Source: Caldilineaceae bacterium
GTDB taxonomy: Bacteria > Chloroflexota > Anaerolineae > Caldilineales > Caldilineaceae
Assembly (NCBI GenBank): GCA_012032975.1
Contig: JAAUPU010000074.1
Coordinates: 1 to 8,837, forward strand
DNA: 8,837 bases
Reading direction: 5' to 3'
Shown here: positions 1 to 6,716 of the stretch, piece after piece
Numbering within the stretch: position 1 is the stretch's first letter
Layout of the letters: the number at the start of each line of letters is the position of its first letter
The notes under the pieces: generated by a model
What the model saw: only the letters and a program-made list of their open reading frames with translations
Database searches by the model: none
What the model was told of the DNA's origin: nothing
Position numbers and translations under genes: made by a program

Positions 1-56
1 CCGGGGATTAAGCCTCAACATGTCCGGTCAAGCCATCCGTTCTGGCTTAATCCCGG
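1..56. repeat. Imperfect inverted repeat / long hairpin
   Basis: GGGATTAAGCC at 4-14 is the exact reverse complement of GGCTTAATCCC at 44-54. With a one-base bulge the arms extend to CC (1-2) and GG (55-56). The loop is 29 bases. It could be an insertion-sequence end, a REP-like element or the stem of a structured RNA. No transposase is visible, and the left edge cuts the context. Confidence 0.5.
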
Positions 57-274
57 AATGCTGGCTAACCCCTCTTGAACAACCCAAGCTCAAAACGAGT
101 GTGATGTCTCTTCTTCACGATCTATCAACGTCGTGCGACAACGGGGTTGCCTCACTACGGGCGGCACTTCCCCAACTATCCCACACGACCAGCATAGCCC
201 CATTTTGCCATGCGGTCTGTTGTCGACATACCCCTTCCAAACGACAAGCCAATCTCTAGCATTGTAACATGGGA

Positions 275-291
275 CAACAGCAAAGCTGTTG
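275..291. terminator. Small perfect hairpin after the last gene, weak terminator candidate
   Basis: CAACAGC (275-281) and GCTGTTG (285-291) pair around a three-base loop, 50 bases past the stop of the last gene. There is no T-run on the minus strand after it, so a standard intrinsic terminator is not supported. Confidence 0.2.
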
Positions 292-340
292 CGACGGGTA
301 GTGTTGAGCGAGAGCACGGGAATTGGCAAGGGGAATGGGT

Positions 341-1394
341 CTACCCCTCCACTTCGTCGGCAACCGGGATGACGAACATGGTCATTGCGGCTGCCTCTTC
401 AGCGCTGTCGACTCCAAGTTTGCGACACAGCCTGCGGATGTGTCGCTTGACCGTGGCCGGCTGAATCGCCATCGCTTCGGCGATTTGCTCTACAGACAGA
501 CCCATCGTTACCTGTGCTAGAACCTCCATTTCTCTATTGGTCAGCGCAACCGTTTCGACGGTAGCTGCGTCGCCATTCTCTGCGTTGTTCGCCTCTCGGA
601 CCATCCCTTCGCCCGCCTGACCACTTTCGAGCAATCGGCCGGCCCCGTCGCCATCCGTTGCTGCGGACCCATTGCCCAGCGTGTGCCACGCAACGCGTTT
701 GCCGACGATGATGCCGATGCGCTGCCCAATCGCCAGACCGCTCGGCCCAAAGACCGACCCGATGGTGCCGCCAGCCAGGACGACGACTGCTTTCCCCCAC
801 CGTATTCTTGCCAAGGTTGTCGAGCCAGCGCGAGATGGAAGTCTGCGAAGCAAAGCGCAGTTTTCCGTCGGATGTCGCTCTTGCACGGGTCACATCCTCG
901 CCAAGTTGACCGCCGACTGCTTCGCCGATGATCGCACCGACGAGGCCGCCGGCAGGACCGGCCACGACCATTCCCAACGCTGCGCCCGAGGTTAGCCCAG
1001 CGATTTCCCCTGCCCGTTCGCCCGTCTTCTTGCCCAGGAAAGAAGCAAGCGAAAGCGGCTTGCCCTTCTCTGGCTGCGAACCCGGTTTTGTCTTCCCCGC
1101 TTGCAGGCGGTTGTGCATGGCTTCCGTGCCGAGCTTTAAGCCCACCATGCCCACGGTGAAGGCGCCAACCTGGCCACCCACGACCGCGCCAGCCGGCCCA
1201 GCAACCACGATGCCGACGAGTCCACCGACCGCGCCGCCGACGACCTCACCGGCAGCCAGGCCCACAAAGCCCGCCGCAATCAGACGCGGATCCGAGACCT
1301 CGCGTATCTGCTGAAGAGTCCTCTTTGAACCCTCCGCAGCTTGCTGCACAGCCGTCAACGCCTGGCGCGGGCCGACAAAGCGAAACAGGCTCAT
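341..1394 (-). CDS. Glycine-zipper membrane protein fused to a LuxR-type HTH domain, one frameshift
   Basis: If one base is dropped at 794-798, the gene codes for about 350 residues. Residues about 38-96 and 126-168 are glycine-zipper segments (GLAAGEVVGGAVGGLVGIVV, then VVAGPAGGLVGAIIGEAVGG). A third follows after the frameshift at about 202-235 (AVVVLAGGTIGSVFGPSG). Such segments pack in membranes. A polar linker of some 45 residues leads to a LuxR/GerE DNA-binding domain at about 284-345, with ALTNREMEVLAQVTMGLSVE, the recognition helix PATVKRHIRRL and KLGVDSAEEA. The last gene of the operon may thus encode a membrane-tethered regulator. No receiver or ligand-sensing domain is present. In the uncorrected sequence the first frame continues to a stop at 534 in Arg/Trp/His-rich sequence that looks like out-of-frame reading. 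The HTH could alternatively be a separate gene, but I see no good start for it. Confidence 0.78.
794..798 (-). other. Frameshift point in the glycine-zipper/LuxR gene (C5/G5 run)
   Basis: The coding strand reads ACGGTGGGGGAAAGC. Removing one G gives Thr-Val-Gly-Lys-Ala-Val-Val-Val and continues into the third glycine zipper and the HTH domain. One extra base in a homopolymer suggests a sequencing error. A slippage-based +1 shift is possible but less likely. Confidence 0.75.
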
Positions 1395-1400
1395 GCCGTT

Positions 1401-1406
1401 CTCCTA
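1401..1406 (-). promoter_or_regulatory. Ribosome binding site overlapping the upstream stop codon
   Basis: The coding-strand TAGGAG combines the TAG stop of the HMA_2-like gene (1404-1406) with an AGGAG site six bases before the ATG at 1392-1394. The same stop/ribosome-site overlap occurs at 7286-7291 and implies coupled translation. Confidence 0.65.
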
Positions 1407-2051
1407 GGCGGCCACCGGAGCCACGCTGATGGGCACGTCGGAAGCGGTGTCTGCCTGCTCGGCTTGGCGCGGCGGGAACCGCTCGTCGGCGTTGAGCCGC
1501 TTCAAGATCTCGTACGCGATCCAGATCAGCACAGGACCGGGCAGCATTTCCAGCGTGATGCCGTAGACTACGATCTGGAAGACGCCCAGGCCCGCGATCG
1601 CGGCGGGAATGACGTATCCAAAGTGGATCCGCTCTCCGGTGCGCTGGTAGACATAGTGATCGATCCCCCATGTCTGATCCTCGATGATCTCTGCAATCCT
1701 GTTATAGCGAGAATCCTCTTCGGGCACGTCCAGCACAGTCTCGGTCAACAGCTTGGCATTTTCGACGGCCTTCTTGAAGCTGACATGCCCTTCGACATGC
1801 CGTTCGTGTTTGATTAGGACGCTCCCGGTTCGATGGTTGACCGATACGCTCTTGACCCCTTCCTGCTGTTCGATCTCCTTCTTGATCTTCGCCATATTCT
1901 CGCGCGTGCGCAGATGACCTTTGACGCGAATCCGCGTGCGGCCCGGCACCTGGTGGGCAACCGAGGAGATCTCTTGCGCTTCCTCCTGGCTTATCTGGGC
2001 GGGCGCAACAGGCCCAGCGCCGTTCTTGGTCGTTTTCGTTGCAGTACTCAT
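1404..2051 (-). CDS. HMA_2-like domain protein with C-terminal membrane segments
   Basis: The 215-residue protein has a polar N-terminus. An HMA_2-like domain follows at about residues 34-82 (VPGRTRIRVKGHLRTRE, then EGVKSVSVNHRTGSVLIKHE). It carries the same Pro-Gly-Arg-x-Arg-x-Arg-Val opening as the protein at 2372-3061. Residues 100-140 are charged and probably soluble. Residues about 143-165 and 168-185 are hydrophobic (FGYVIPAAIAGLGVFQIVVY, then PGPVLIWIAYEIL), so the protein is likely held in the membrane with the HMA_2 domain in the cytoplasm. There is no Cys-x-x-Cys, and the His residues near 82-89 (KHERHVEGH) are the only obvious possible metal ligands. It lies 38 bases after the small gene, and its TAG stop overlaps the ribosome site of the next gene. 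A role with the P-type ATPase is inferred. Confidence 0.82.
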   Translation of the reverse strand: MSTATKTTKNGAGPVAPAQISQEEAQEISSVAHQVPGRTRIRVKGHLRTRENMAKIKKEIEQQEGVKSVSVNHRTGSVLIKHERHVEGHVSFKKAVENAKLLTETVLDVPEEDSRYNRIAEIIEDQTWGIDHYVYQRTGERIHFGYVIPAAIAGLGVFQIVVYGITLEMLPGPVLIWIAYEILKRLNADERFPPRQAEQADTASDVPISVAPVAA

Positions 2052-2058
2052 CGAATCG

Positions 2059-2066
2059 TCCTCCTT
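2059..2066 (-). promoter_or_regulatory. Strong ribosome binding site deciding the start of the second HMA_2-like gene
   Basis: The coding-strand AAGGAGGA stands seven bases before the ATG at 2049-2051. The frame stays open 34 codons further upstream, into the preceding gene, but that part has no ribosome site. The shorter start is therefore chosen. Confidence 0.85.
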
Positions 2067-2089
2067 GGGACCCATATATCCCGGCAGCA

Positions 2090-2368
2090 TCAGGCGCCAG
2101 AGGCGCCCATCTCGACAAGACATCTGACTATCTTGCTCTTGATCGCGGAACAAGGTACAAAAAACGGTTTCCTCGTGATGACAATGGTAACCGTGGACAA
2201 GTCGGCAAGGACGCAGTTGCCCTCGACCTCCCCGACCGGTGTAGGCACCGAGAAGTCGGCCTGCGCGTCGCCCACGTGAAACGCGCCTCCGCTCTTCTCA
2301 ATGGTCTCTTTGGCCAGTTCCATTACGCTGACGGGCCTGCCCTCAAATCTGAAATTGAACCTGCACAT
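2090..2368 (-). CDS. Small 92-residue protein of unknown function
   Basis: I do not recognise a named family. The sequence looks like a real alpha/beta protein. It opens with an alternating strand (MCRFNFRFEG), then a helix (VMELAKETIEKSGG), then strands (ADFSVPTPVGEVEGNCVL and TVTIVITRKPFFVPC), ending with a short helix (AIKSKIVRCL). I have a loose memory of similar small proteins with a 'TPLG-I-G-Y, then KPF-V-C' pattern, but cannot name them. There is no signal peptide or membrane segment, so it is probably soluble. The ATG at 2366-2368 lies three bases after the TGA of the HMA_2-like gene, which suggests translational coupling; the ribosome site is weak (GCAGGC). Three cysteines (2, 52, 73) precede the last one at 83. 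A shorter start at Met16 is possible but would remove the first strand. Confidence 0.65.
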   Translation of the reverse strand: MCRFNFRFEGRPVSVMELAKETIEKSGGAFHVGDAQADFSVPTPVGEVEGNCVLADLSTVTIVITRKPFFVPCSAIKSKIVRCLVEMGASGA

Positions 2369-2371
2369 GCG

Positions 2372-3061
2372 TCAGCCTGCAAGCGATTCGAGCAGCGAAT
2401 CGAGCGAACCAAAGCGTTGGCCGTCATAGTTTACGAGCAGGCTCCCCGTGTTGGCATTCGCTTGTACTTGCTCGACCCCTTTGACGCTGACCAGCGCCTC
2501 TGCGACCTGGCCGGCCAACACATCGTTGCCCCTGAGCGCGCCAACGCGCACGCGCGCTCGACCTGGCAGATCGGAGATGACCTTTGCCTCCCCCAAACCC
2601 GCAAGGACTTCCTTTGCACTGGTGGACGCATTTGGGAATACCGACTCGTGGGCCTCGTGAAACAGATCACTCCACTGCTCGCCATACCAGACCACACCAC
2701 CGGCCATCGTTGCATAGGCGTTGCGAGCGGAATCGGCCACCGGATTCGCAATGACCGCAGTTGCGGCCGCCGTTGCGGCGCCGGTTCCGGTGGCGACCAG
2801 CGCCGTCGTCTGCCAGCGGTCGCGCTTGCCGTCACCCGCGCCGCTCTCGATCGCTGTGTTGCCGCCAACCGCGGTCATGGCGACCAGACGACTGCTCTTG
2901 TCCTGAACTTCGTATATTGCGGTCTTGGCGCCCTCGACAATGTCATAGCGCCAATCGCTTAACTTTGGGCCTACCTTGGGCGCAATCGCGACCGCCACCG
3001 CGCCGACGGCGATTCCCACGGCCTGCTCCACGACAAATGTTGCAAATGTCTCAACTGGCAT
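2372..3061 (-). CDS. Membrane protein with C-terminal HMA_2-like domain
   Basis: The 229-residue protein begins with a hydrophobic, Ala/Val-rich segment (residues about 8-30) and has a second one at about 85-106 (TTALVATGTGAATAAATAVI). Residues about 164-225 form a ferredoxin-like fold resembling the heavy-metal-associated (HMA_2) domain, starting LPGRARVRVGALRG and continuing through VSVKGVEQVQANANTGSLLV. The Cys-x-x-Cys metal site of classical HMA domains is absent. HMA_2 domains occur at the N-termini of some P-type ATPases and as partner proteins encoded beside them. A role as membrane-held partner of the ATPase encoded upstream is therefore plausible but inferred. It lies 30 bases after SulP, and its TGA stop is three bases from the next start. 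The C-terminal 60 residues parallel residues 34-82 of the protein at 1404-2051. Confidence 0.8.
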   Translation of the reverse strand: MPVETFATFVVEQAVGIAVGAVAVAIAPKVGPKLSDWRYDIVEGAKTAIYEVQDKSSRLVAMTAVGGNTAIESGAGDGKRDRWQTTALVATGTGAATAAATAVIANPVADSARNAYATMAGGVVWYGEQWSDLFHEAHESVFPNASTSAKEVLAGLGEAKVISDLPGRARVRVGALRGNDVLAGQVAEALVSVKGVEQVQANANTGSLLVNYDGQRFGSLDSLLESLAG

Positions 3062-3067
3062 CGCTTT

Positions 3068-3075
3068 CCTCCTTT
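3068..3075 (-). promoter_or_regulatory. Strong ribosome binding site
   Basis: The coding-strand AAAGGAGG stands six bases before the ATG at 3059-3061 and fixes the start of the 229-residue HMA_2-like protein. Confidence 0.8.
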
Positions 3076-3091
3076 GAATTACCTGCTTGAA

Positions 3092-4810
3092 TTACCCACT
3101 CGGTTCCAATGGTTCGGTAGTTTCGGAATTCAGACTTTGAAGTTCATCTGCCGGCGCGGGCGGGGCTGTTGCCAGCCATTCGCTCGCGCGGCCAAACGCG
3201 TCGCGCAGAGACTTGGTCAGTCCGTCCTGTGGCGCCAGCACATTCTCTGCGCCGATCGTCGCGATGACGCCGGTCTTCTCCAACTGATCACGCACGGGCT
3301 GGCCTACATCGACCAGGAACAACTGCCCCCCGTTTTGAGCCAGGGTTTTTGCATAGCGCTCGATCACGCCGACCGCCGTGCTGCCCAGGTTTTCCCGCCC
3401 GCGCAGGACAACGAGCACAGCAGCCCGCTTTGAAGAGTCTGCCTGGGGCGCCTCCTCCTCGAAGTCCCGGGCCGCGGCAAAGAAGAGACTGCCATAGGGC
3501 AGCAGCATGGTGACCGCACCGTCCGCCAATTTCGGTTCCGTTGCGCGCTCCTGGAAATCTCCATCCGCGGTCGGAACCAGTTCGACGATGCGCATCCGCT
3601 CGGCGGCCTGATAGATGTAGACAAATACCTGGATGACGACGCCGAGAAAAATCGCCTGGTAGACGGGCAGAAACAGAGTGGCGATCAGGGTCAGGAGCAT
3701 GACAAACTGCGCCTGATGGTTGGTCTTCCAGGTGCTGCGGACGAGCGCAGGCTTGATCGACCCATAGCCAGCCAGGATCAGAATCGCGGCCAGCGAGGTC
3801 ATGGGCAGCGCCATGATCAGGTTGGCGAAGAGCAGCACGCCGACGGCGACGAAGAGACCCGTAAAGATGTTGGCCCAACGGGTCTGTGCGCCCGCGCTGA
3901 CCACCAGCGATGTGCCGGAGACCGAGCCGCCCAGAGGCAAGCCGCGAAAGAAACCGGCGACAATGTTGGCCAGCCCCTGGCCACGGAAGTCACCATCTGC
4001 ATTGGGCGTCTTGCCATCTGGATTTGGAAAACCCTGGCTGACGCCGGCAGCCTGCACCAGACCGATGATGCCGATCGCGATGGCATATTGCAACAGGTCC
4101 GGGATTTGCGTCACCGACGGCATGGTCAGCATCGGCAAAGAACGGGTGATCAGCGCCGTATCGCCGACCAGGATCACTGAATCCCAGTTCAGAAACTTCA
4201 CCAGCAGTGCCGCGACCATGATCGCCACCAACATCGAGACGGGCTTCAGCCGGGTGCGCTCCAGAAGAAGAATGATCCCAATCGTCAGCAGACCGACCAG
4301 CAAGGTGTTGGGGTCAACCTCATCGAGGTGACGCAGGAGATCGATGGTCTGTGCAACTTTGTTCGCCCCCTGTGCGGCATAGCCCGTAAAGTCGGATAGC
4401 TGCGACAGGATGATCACAATAGAGATGCCAGTCAGGAAGCCGCGCATCACTGAATTCGAGATAAAACGCGTCAAGTACCCCATCTTTAACAGACCCAAAG
4501 CCAGTTGAAAAATGCCGGTAAGCAGCGTCAGCGTTACCAACGCCTGGGCCTGTTCCGTCTCCGAGTATCCCTTCATGGCCTCGAAGACCACCAGGGCCAT
4601 GGCGCTCGTGTTGATCACCGCCATGTAGACCGAACTGGTGAGCAGAGCGCCGACCGGCGTTCCTGTCATCAGGTTGTACAGACCATAGACGGGATTGACG
4701 CCGGCCAAGACGCCGGAAGCCAGACCGTCTGGAATCGCAGCTACGGCCGCGATCAGGCCAGCCAGGATGTCGCGAACAATGCTTTTGCGTTCGACTCTGA
4801 GTGCGTTCAT
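3092..4810 (-). CDS. SulP-family anion transporter with C-terminal STAS domain
   Basis: The 572-residue product is a full-length SulP (SLC26-like) permease of the inner membrane. Members carry sulfate, bicarbonate or other anions, and which one cannot be told here. Residues 11-400 hold about a dozen or more hydrophobic segments. These include the N-terminal signature IPDGLASGVLAGVNPVYGLY (27-46), FPNPDGKTPNADGDFRGQG (261-279) and FRGLPLGGSVSGTSLVVSAG (288-307). Residues about 428-548 form a STAS domain (VLVVLRGRENLGSTAVGVIE), the regulatory cytoplasmic domain of this family. The ATG at 4808-4810 is preferred: the frame stays open 36 residues further up, but that stretch overlaps the HhH gene and does not look like SulP. 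The upstream AAGAAAG is only a weak ribosome site. The C-terminal tail is acidic and Pro-rich. A second, broken SulP copy lies upstream at 6717-7279. Confidence 0.93.
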   Translation of the reverse strand: MNALRVERKSIVRDILAGLIAAVAAIPDGLASGVLAGVNPVYGLYNLMTGTPVGALLTSSVYMAVINTSAMALVVFEAMKGYSETEQAQALVTLTLLTGIFQLALGLLKMGYLTRFISNSVMRGFLTGISIVIILSQLSDFTGYAAQGANKVAQTIDLLRHLDEVDPNTLLVGLLTIGIILLLERTRLKPVSMLVAIMVAALLVKFLNWDSVILVGDTALITRSLPMLTMPSVTQIPDLLQYAIAIGIIGLVQAAGVSQGFPNPDGKTPNADGDFRGQGLANIVAGFFRGLPLGGSVSGTSLVVSAGAQTRWANIFTGLFVAVGVLLFANLIMALPMTSLAAILILAGYGSIKPALVRSTWKTNHQAQFVMLLTLIATLFLPVYQAIFLGVVIQVFVYIYQAAERMRIVELVPTADGDFQERATEPKLADGAVTMLLPYGSLFFAAARDFEEEAPQADSSKRAAVLVVLRGRENLGSTAVGVIERYAKTLAQNGGQLFLVDVGQPVRDQLEKTGVIATIGAENVLAPQDGLTKSLRDAFGRASEWLATAPPAPADELQSLNSETTEPLEPSG

Positions 4811-4863
4811 GGCACTTTCTTGATCGATGAACGGTCGACGGCTCTGAATCTGGAACGATAGAG

Positions 4864-5280
4864 TCAGATTTCTTCGCCAGCAAGCAGCGCCTGTGCTTGC
4901 CCGGGCCAGGTGCTGCAATCTATGGCCCCGAAATTGGGGCCCGCGGCATCAAGTATCTCCTGCAGCGTCTGAACTGAGGTCACGGCCAATTGCGAGATCG
5001 TCACGACGCCTGCATTGTTGAGATGTCCGCTCACTTTGGGGCCGACGCCGTCGATCTGCAGCATATCGGTGTCGTCAAGCCAAGGAGGCACCCCAACCTG
5101 TAGAGCGCCGTTGACACGGGCATCTGCCATCCGCTCCTTGATGACTGAAGCGACCGTGATCGTGGTTTCGGTCACGCCGATTCCGGTCTTGATGGCGCCC
5201 TTCGCAATAGGACGCAATATCGGAATGCTGGGCGCCGCAGCCAGAATCCCCACTCCAATCAGCGCAAGAAATACTTCCAT
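4864..5280 (-). CDS. Membrane-anchored helix-hairpin-helix protein, function unknown
   Basis: This 138-residue protein has two parts. Residues about 3-24 form a hydrophobic segment (FLALIGVGILAAAP) followed by a basic stretch (ILRPIAKGAIKTG). It recalls the short membrane proteins found beside HMA_2-type P-type ATPases (DUF5132-like, low confidence). Residues about 73-137 form a helix-hairpin-helix-type domain with LQIDGVGPKVSGHLNNAG and then a Trp-Pro-Gly-Gln-Ala motif near the end. This is the short domain often annotated simply as helix-hairpin-helix or DUF4332-like. Such domains bind DNA non-specifically or mediate protein contacts. Joining one to a membrane anchor suggests a scaffold at the membrane, which is an inference. 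It lies 26 bases downstream of the phosphoesterase and 53 bases upstream of the intact SulP gene. Confidence 0.8.
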   Translation of the reverse strand: MEVFLALIGVGILAAAPSIPILRPIAKGAIKTGIGVTETTITVASVIKERMADARVNGALQVGVPPWLDDTDMLQIDGVGPKVSGHLNNAGVVTISQLAVTSVQTLQEILDAAGPNFGAIDCSTWPGQAQALLAGEEI

Positions 5281-5287
5281 TTGATAA

Positions 5288-5293
5288 CTCCTT
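5288..5293 (-). promoter_or_regulatory. Ribosome binding site of the HhH protein
   Basis: The coding-strand AAGGAG stands seven bases before the ATG at 5278-5280. It chooses this start over the much longer open frame that runs upstream into the phosphoesterase gene. Confidence 0.75.
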
Positions 5294-5306
5294 GTTGATC
5301 GGCATC

Positions 5307-6583
5307 TTATCGGGTTGCACCCGTATTTGCATGCTGGTGCACGGCCCGCATCAGCTTGCGCAACCCCCACTCTTCGTTGGGTTCGCCTCGCTCTTGAAAC
5401 GTGTAATTTGGATTGTTGATAGGATGATGAATCGGCTCGCACGTGCGCGGCGCGGATTCGGTCAACAGACAACCCAGGTCGGTCGCCGTATCCGTGCGCC
5501 GGCTGAGTGAAGGAATTCTGCCATCCGGTTGGCGGCAGAAGCGCTTCAAGATCGTCTTGACGACCGACGTGTGGTCGAAGACAGTATGCGAAACCGACTG
5601 CTCTGCTACCCACGGCGAGACGACAATGGCGGGCACACGTACGCCATAGCGAGCCAGATGTGAAAAGTCATCTTCCGTCTCGGGCGGCGACACGTGATCG
5701 TAGAACCCGCCATGTTCATCATAGTAGATGACCAGCATCGTCCTCTCCCACGCTGGGCTCTCCAATAGCAGATTGTAGACTTCAGCCACGAACCGCTGCG
5801 CCTTGCGAACATCGGATGGCGGGTGATCATCGTTGGCGATGTTGCGTTTGATGTAAAAATAGGGGTCGATCCAACTGACGCTCGGCAGAGATCCCTCTTT
5901 TGCGTGTTTGCGAAAGTGGCGAAAAGCGCGCCTCTGTTTTCCCAAAATGAGATGCCGGTGCTCTTTGAACAGCCATATCGAGGCTGCGTCGTGAAAGTAG
6001 AATCGCCACGCATCTTTGGGCAAGTAGTCAAAGACCGTCTTGAGGTCCACGGGCGCCGGATCGTCGTGATCGGGATCGTGGACATACCCGCCCGATGTCC
6101 CCGCCATAGCGTAGTAGCGATTGGGGAAGGTGGGACCGAGCAGCGAACTGTACCAACGATCGCAAACGCAGAACTGCCGGGCCAACTGATCGAAGGCAGG
6201 CACATGGTCAGCGGTGTGATAGCCCATCACCAGACCCGGATCCTCCAGCGGGATTCTTTTGTACAACTGAAGATGGTGCTTGGCGAACTGCTCGACAAAG
6301 CCCCATTGTCGTGCGCGACCTGCTTGACCACATATTTGTGGTCGTGGGGCGGATCCCAGGGAAAGCTGAGATAGTCATCCAGTGGCTGGGGCCGATAGAT
6401 ATCGCCATCATATGCGTTGGTCTGGTCATCCCCGCCGGTGAGACCATCAACATCCGTGCGACCACGACCGCCGGCTGACTCGGGCAGCGACAGATACCCA
6501 AGCATATGATCGAACGAGCGGTTCTCCAACATCAAAAGCACGATGTGGTCGATCTTCTCCAATCCATTATTGCTCGATGTCAT
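5307..6583 (-). CDS. Phosphoesterase family protein (phospholipase C / acid phosphatase type), one frameshift
   Basis: The product hydrolyses phosphoester bonds and belongs to the family of bacterial phospholipase C and acid phosphatase AcpA (Pfam phosphoesterase family). The first part holds the hallmark metal-site motif DHIVLLMLENRSFDHMLGYL, with the Glu-Asn pair that binds metal in this family. The second part holds GPTFPNRYYAMAGTSGG, which carries the likely nucleophile region, then IYYDEHGGFYDHVSPP, and RVPAIVVSPWV near the C-terminus. The two parts are in different frames. Adding one G to the G4 run (plus-strand C4 at 6301-6304) joins them as AHDNGGFVEQFAKHHLQLYK and gives about 425 residues. 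No signal peptide is visible, unlike many secreted relatives, so it may act in the cytoplasm. It lies 26 bases before the HhH gene, in the same operon. The true substrate cannot be read from sequence. Confidence 0.9.
6301..6304 (-). other. Frameshift point in the phosphoesterase (C4/G4 run)
   Basis: The coding strand reads AATGGGGCTTTG. One further G would give Asn-Gly-Gly-Phe-Val-Glu-Gln-Phe and continue straight into the rest of the enzyme. A missing base in a homopolymer is the classic signature of a sequencing or assembly error, but a real mutation looks the same. Confidence 0.75.
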
Positions 6584-6716
6584 ATTGATCTCTCCATTCT
6601 ACCGGTCTCTCTCTTGCAGGACTTGAGCGAGGTTCCCCTACAACCCGCACGCAGACGCGAGGCAGGAGCCGTGATGGGTGCGGCAGGGATACAGTGGGCA
6701 CAATCTTCATACCCGC
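6584..6716 (-). other. Longest gap inside the operon (133 bases), no clear signal
   Basis: This spacer separates the SulP remnant from the phosphoesterase. Only the ribosome binding site next to the phosphoesterase start is recognisable. I see no hairpin followed by a T-run and no convincing -35/-10 pair. An internal promoter cannot be excluded by eye. Confidence 0.4.
6590..6595 (-). promoter_or_regulatory. Ribosome binding site of the phosphoesterase
   Basis: The coding-strand GGAGAG lies six bases before the ATG at 6581-6583. It supports that start, which puts the conserved DHIVLLMLENRSFDH motif 12 residues from the N-terminus. Confidence 0.6.

Larger units (their letters stand above)
1..340. 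other. No supportable gene; end of operon and unassigned sequence
   Basis: Short open frames occur on both strands (for example 20-259 plus and 90-329 minus). None has a ribosome site, a recognisable domain or a natural-looking composition. The stretch contains the inverted repeat at 1-56 and the hairpin at 275-291. It may be the boundary of the operon with an unrelated element to the left. Confidence 0.5.

Noticed and set aside
20..259. Plus-strand 79-codon open frame
   Set aside because: No ribosome binding site, no recognisable domain, and it overlaps another equally unsupported frame on the minus strand.
90..329. Minus-strand 79-codon open frame just after the last gene
   Set aside because: It would need a TTG start without a ribosome site, and the sequence shows no family resemblance.
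534..793. Continuation of the first frame of the glycine-zipper gene past the G-run
   Set aside because: It is Arg/Trp/His-rich and lies opposite a clear third glycine zipper and HTH domain in the other frame, so it is out-of-frame sequence.
785..805. Programmed +1 frameshift producing two protein forms
   Set aside because: The unshifted frame does not stop soon after the site, there is no recognisable stimulatory structure, and a simple base gain in a G-run explains it better.
2052..2153. Longer N-terminus for the 215-residue HMA_2-like protein
   Set aside because: The strong AAGGAGGA site selects the ATG at 2049-2051. The extension overlaps the preceding gene and has no ribosome site.
2039..2962. 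307-codon plus-strand open frame opposite three minus-strand genes
   Set aside because: It is long but antisense to well-supported genes, has no domain resemblance, and such frames are common in GC-rich DNA.
4811..4918. 36-residue N-terminal extension of the intact SulP
   Set aside because: It overlaps the end of the HhH gene and does not resemble SulP N-termini, while the ATG at 4808-4810 fits the family.
5281..5613. Long upstream extension of the HhH protein
   Set aside because: It is the out-of-frame shadow of the phosphoesterase, and AAGGAG fixes the start at 5280.
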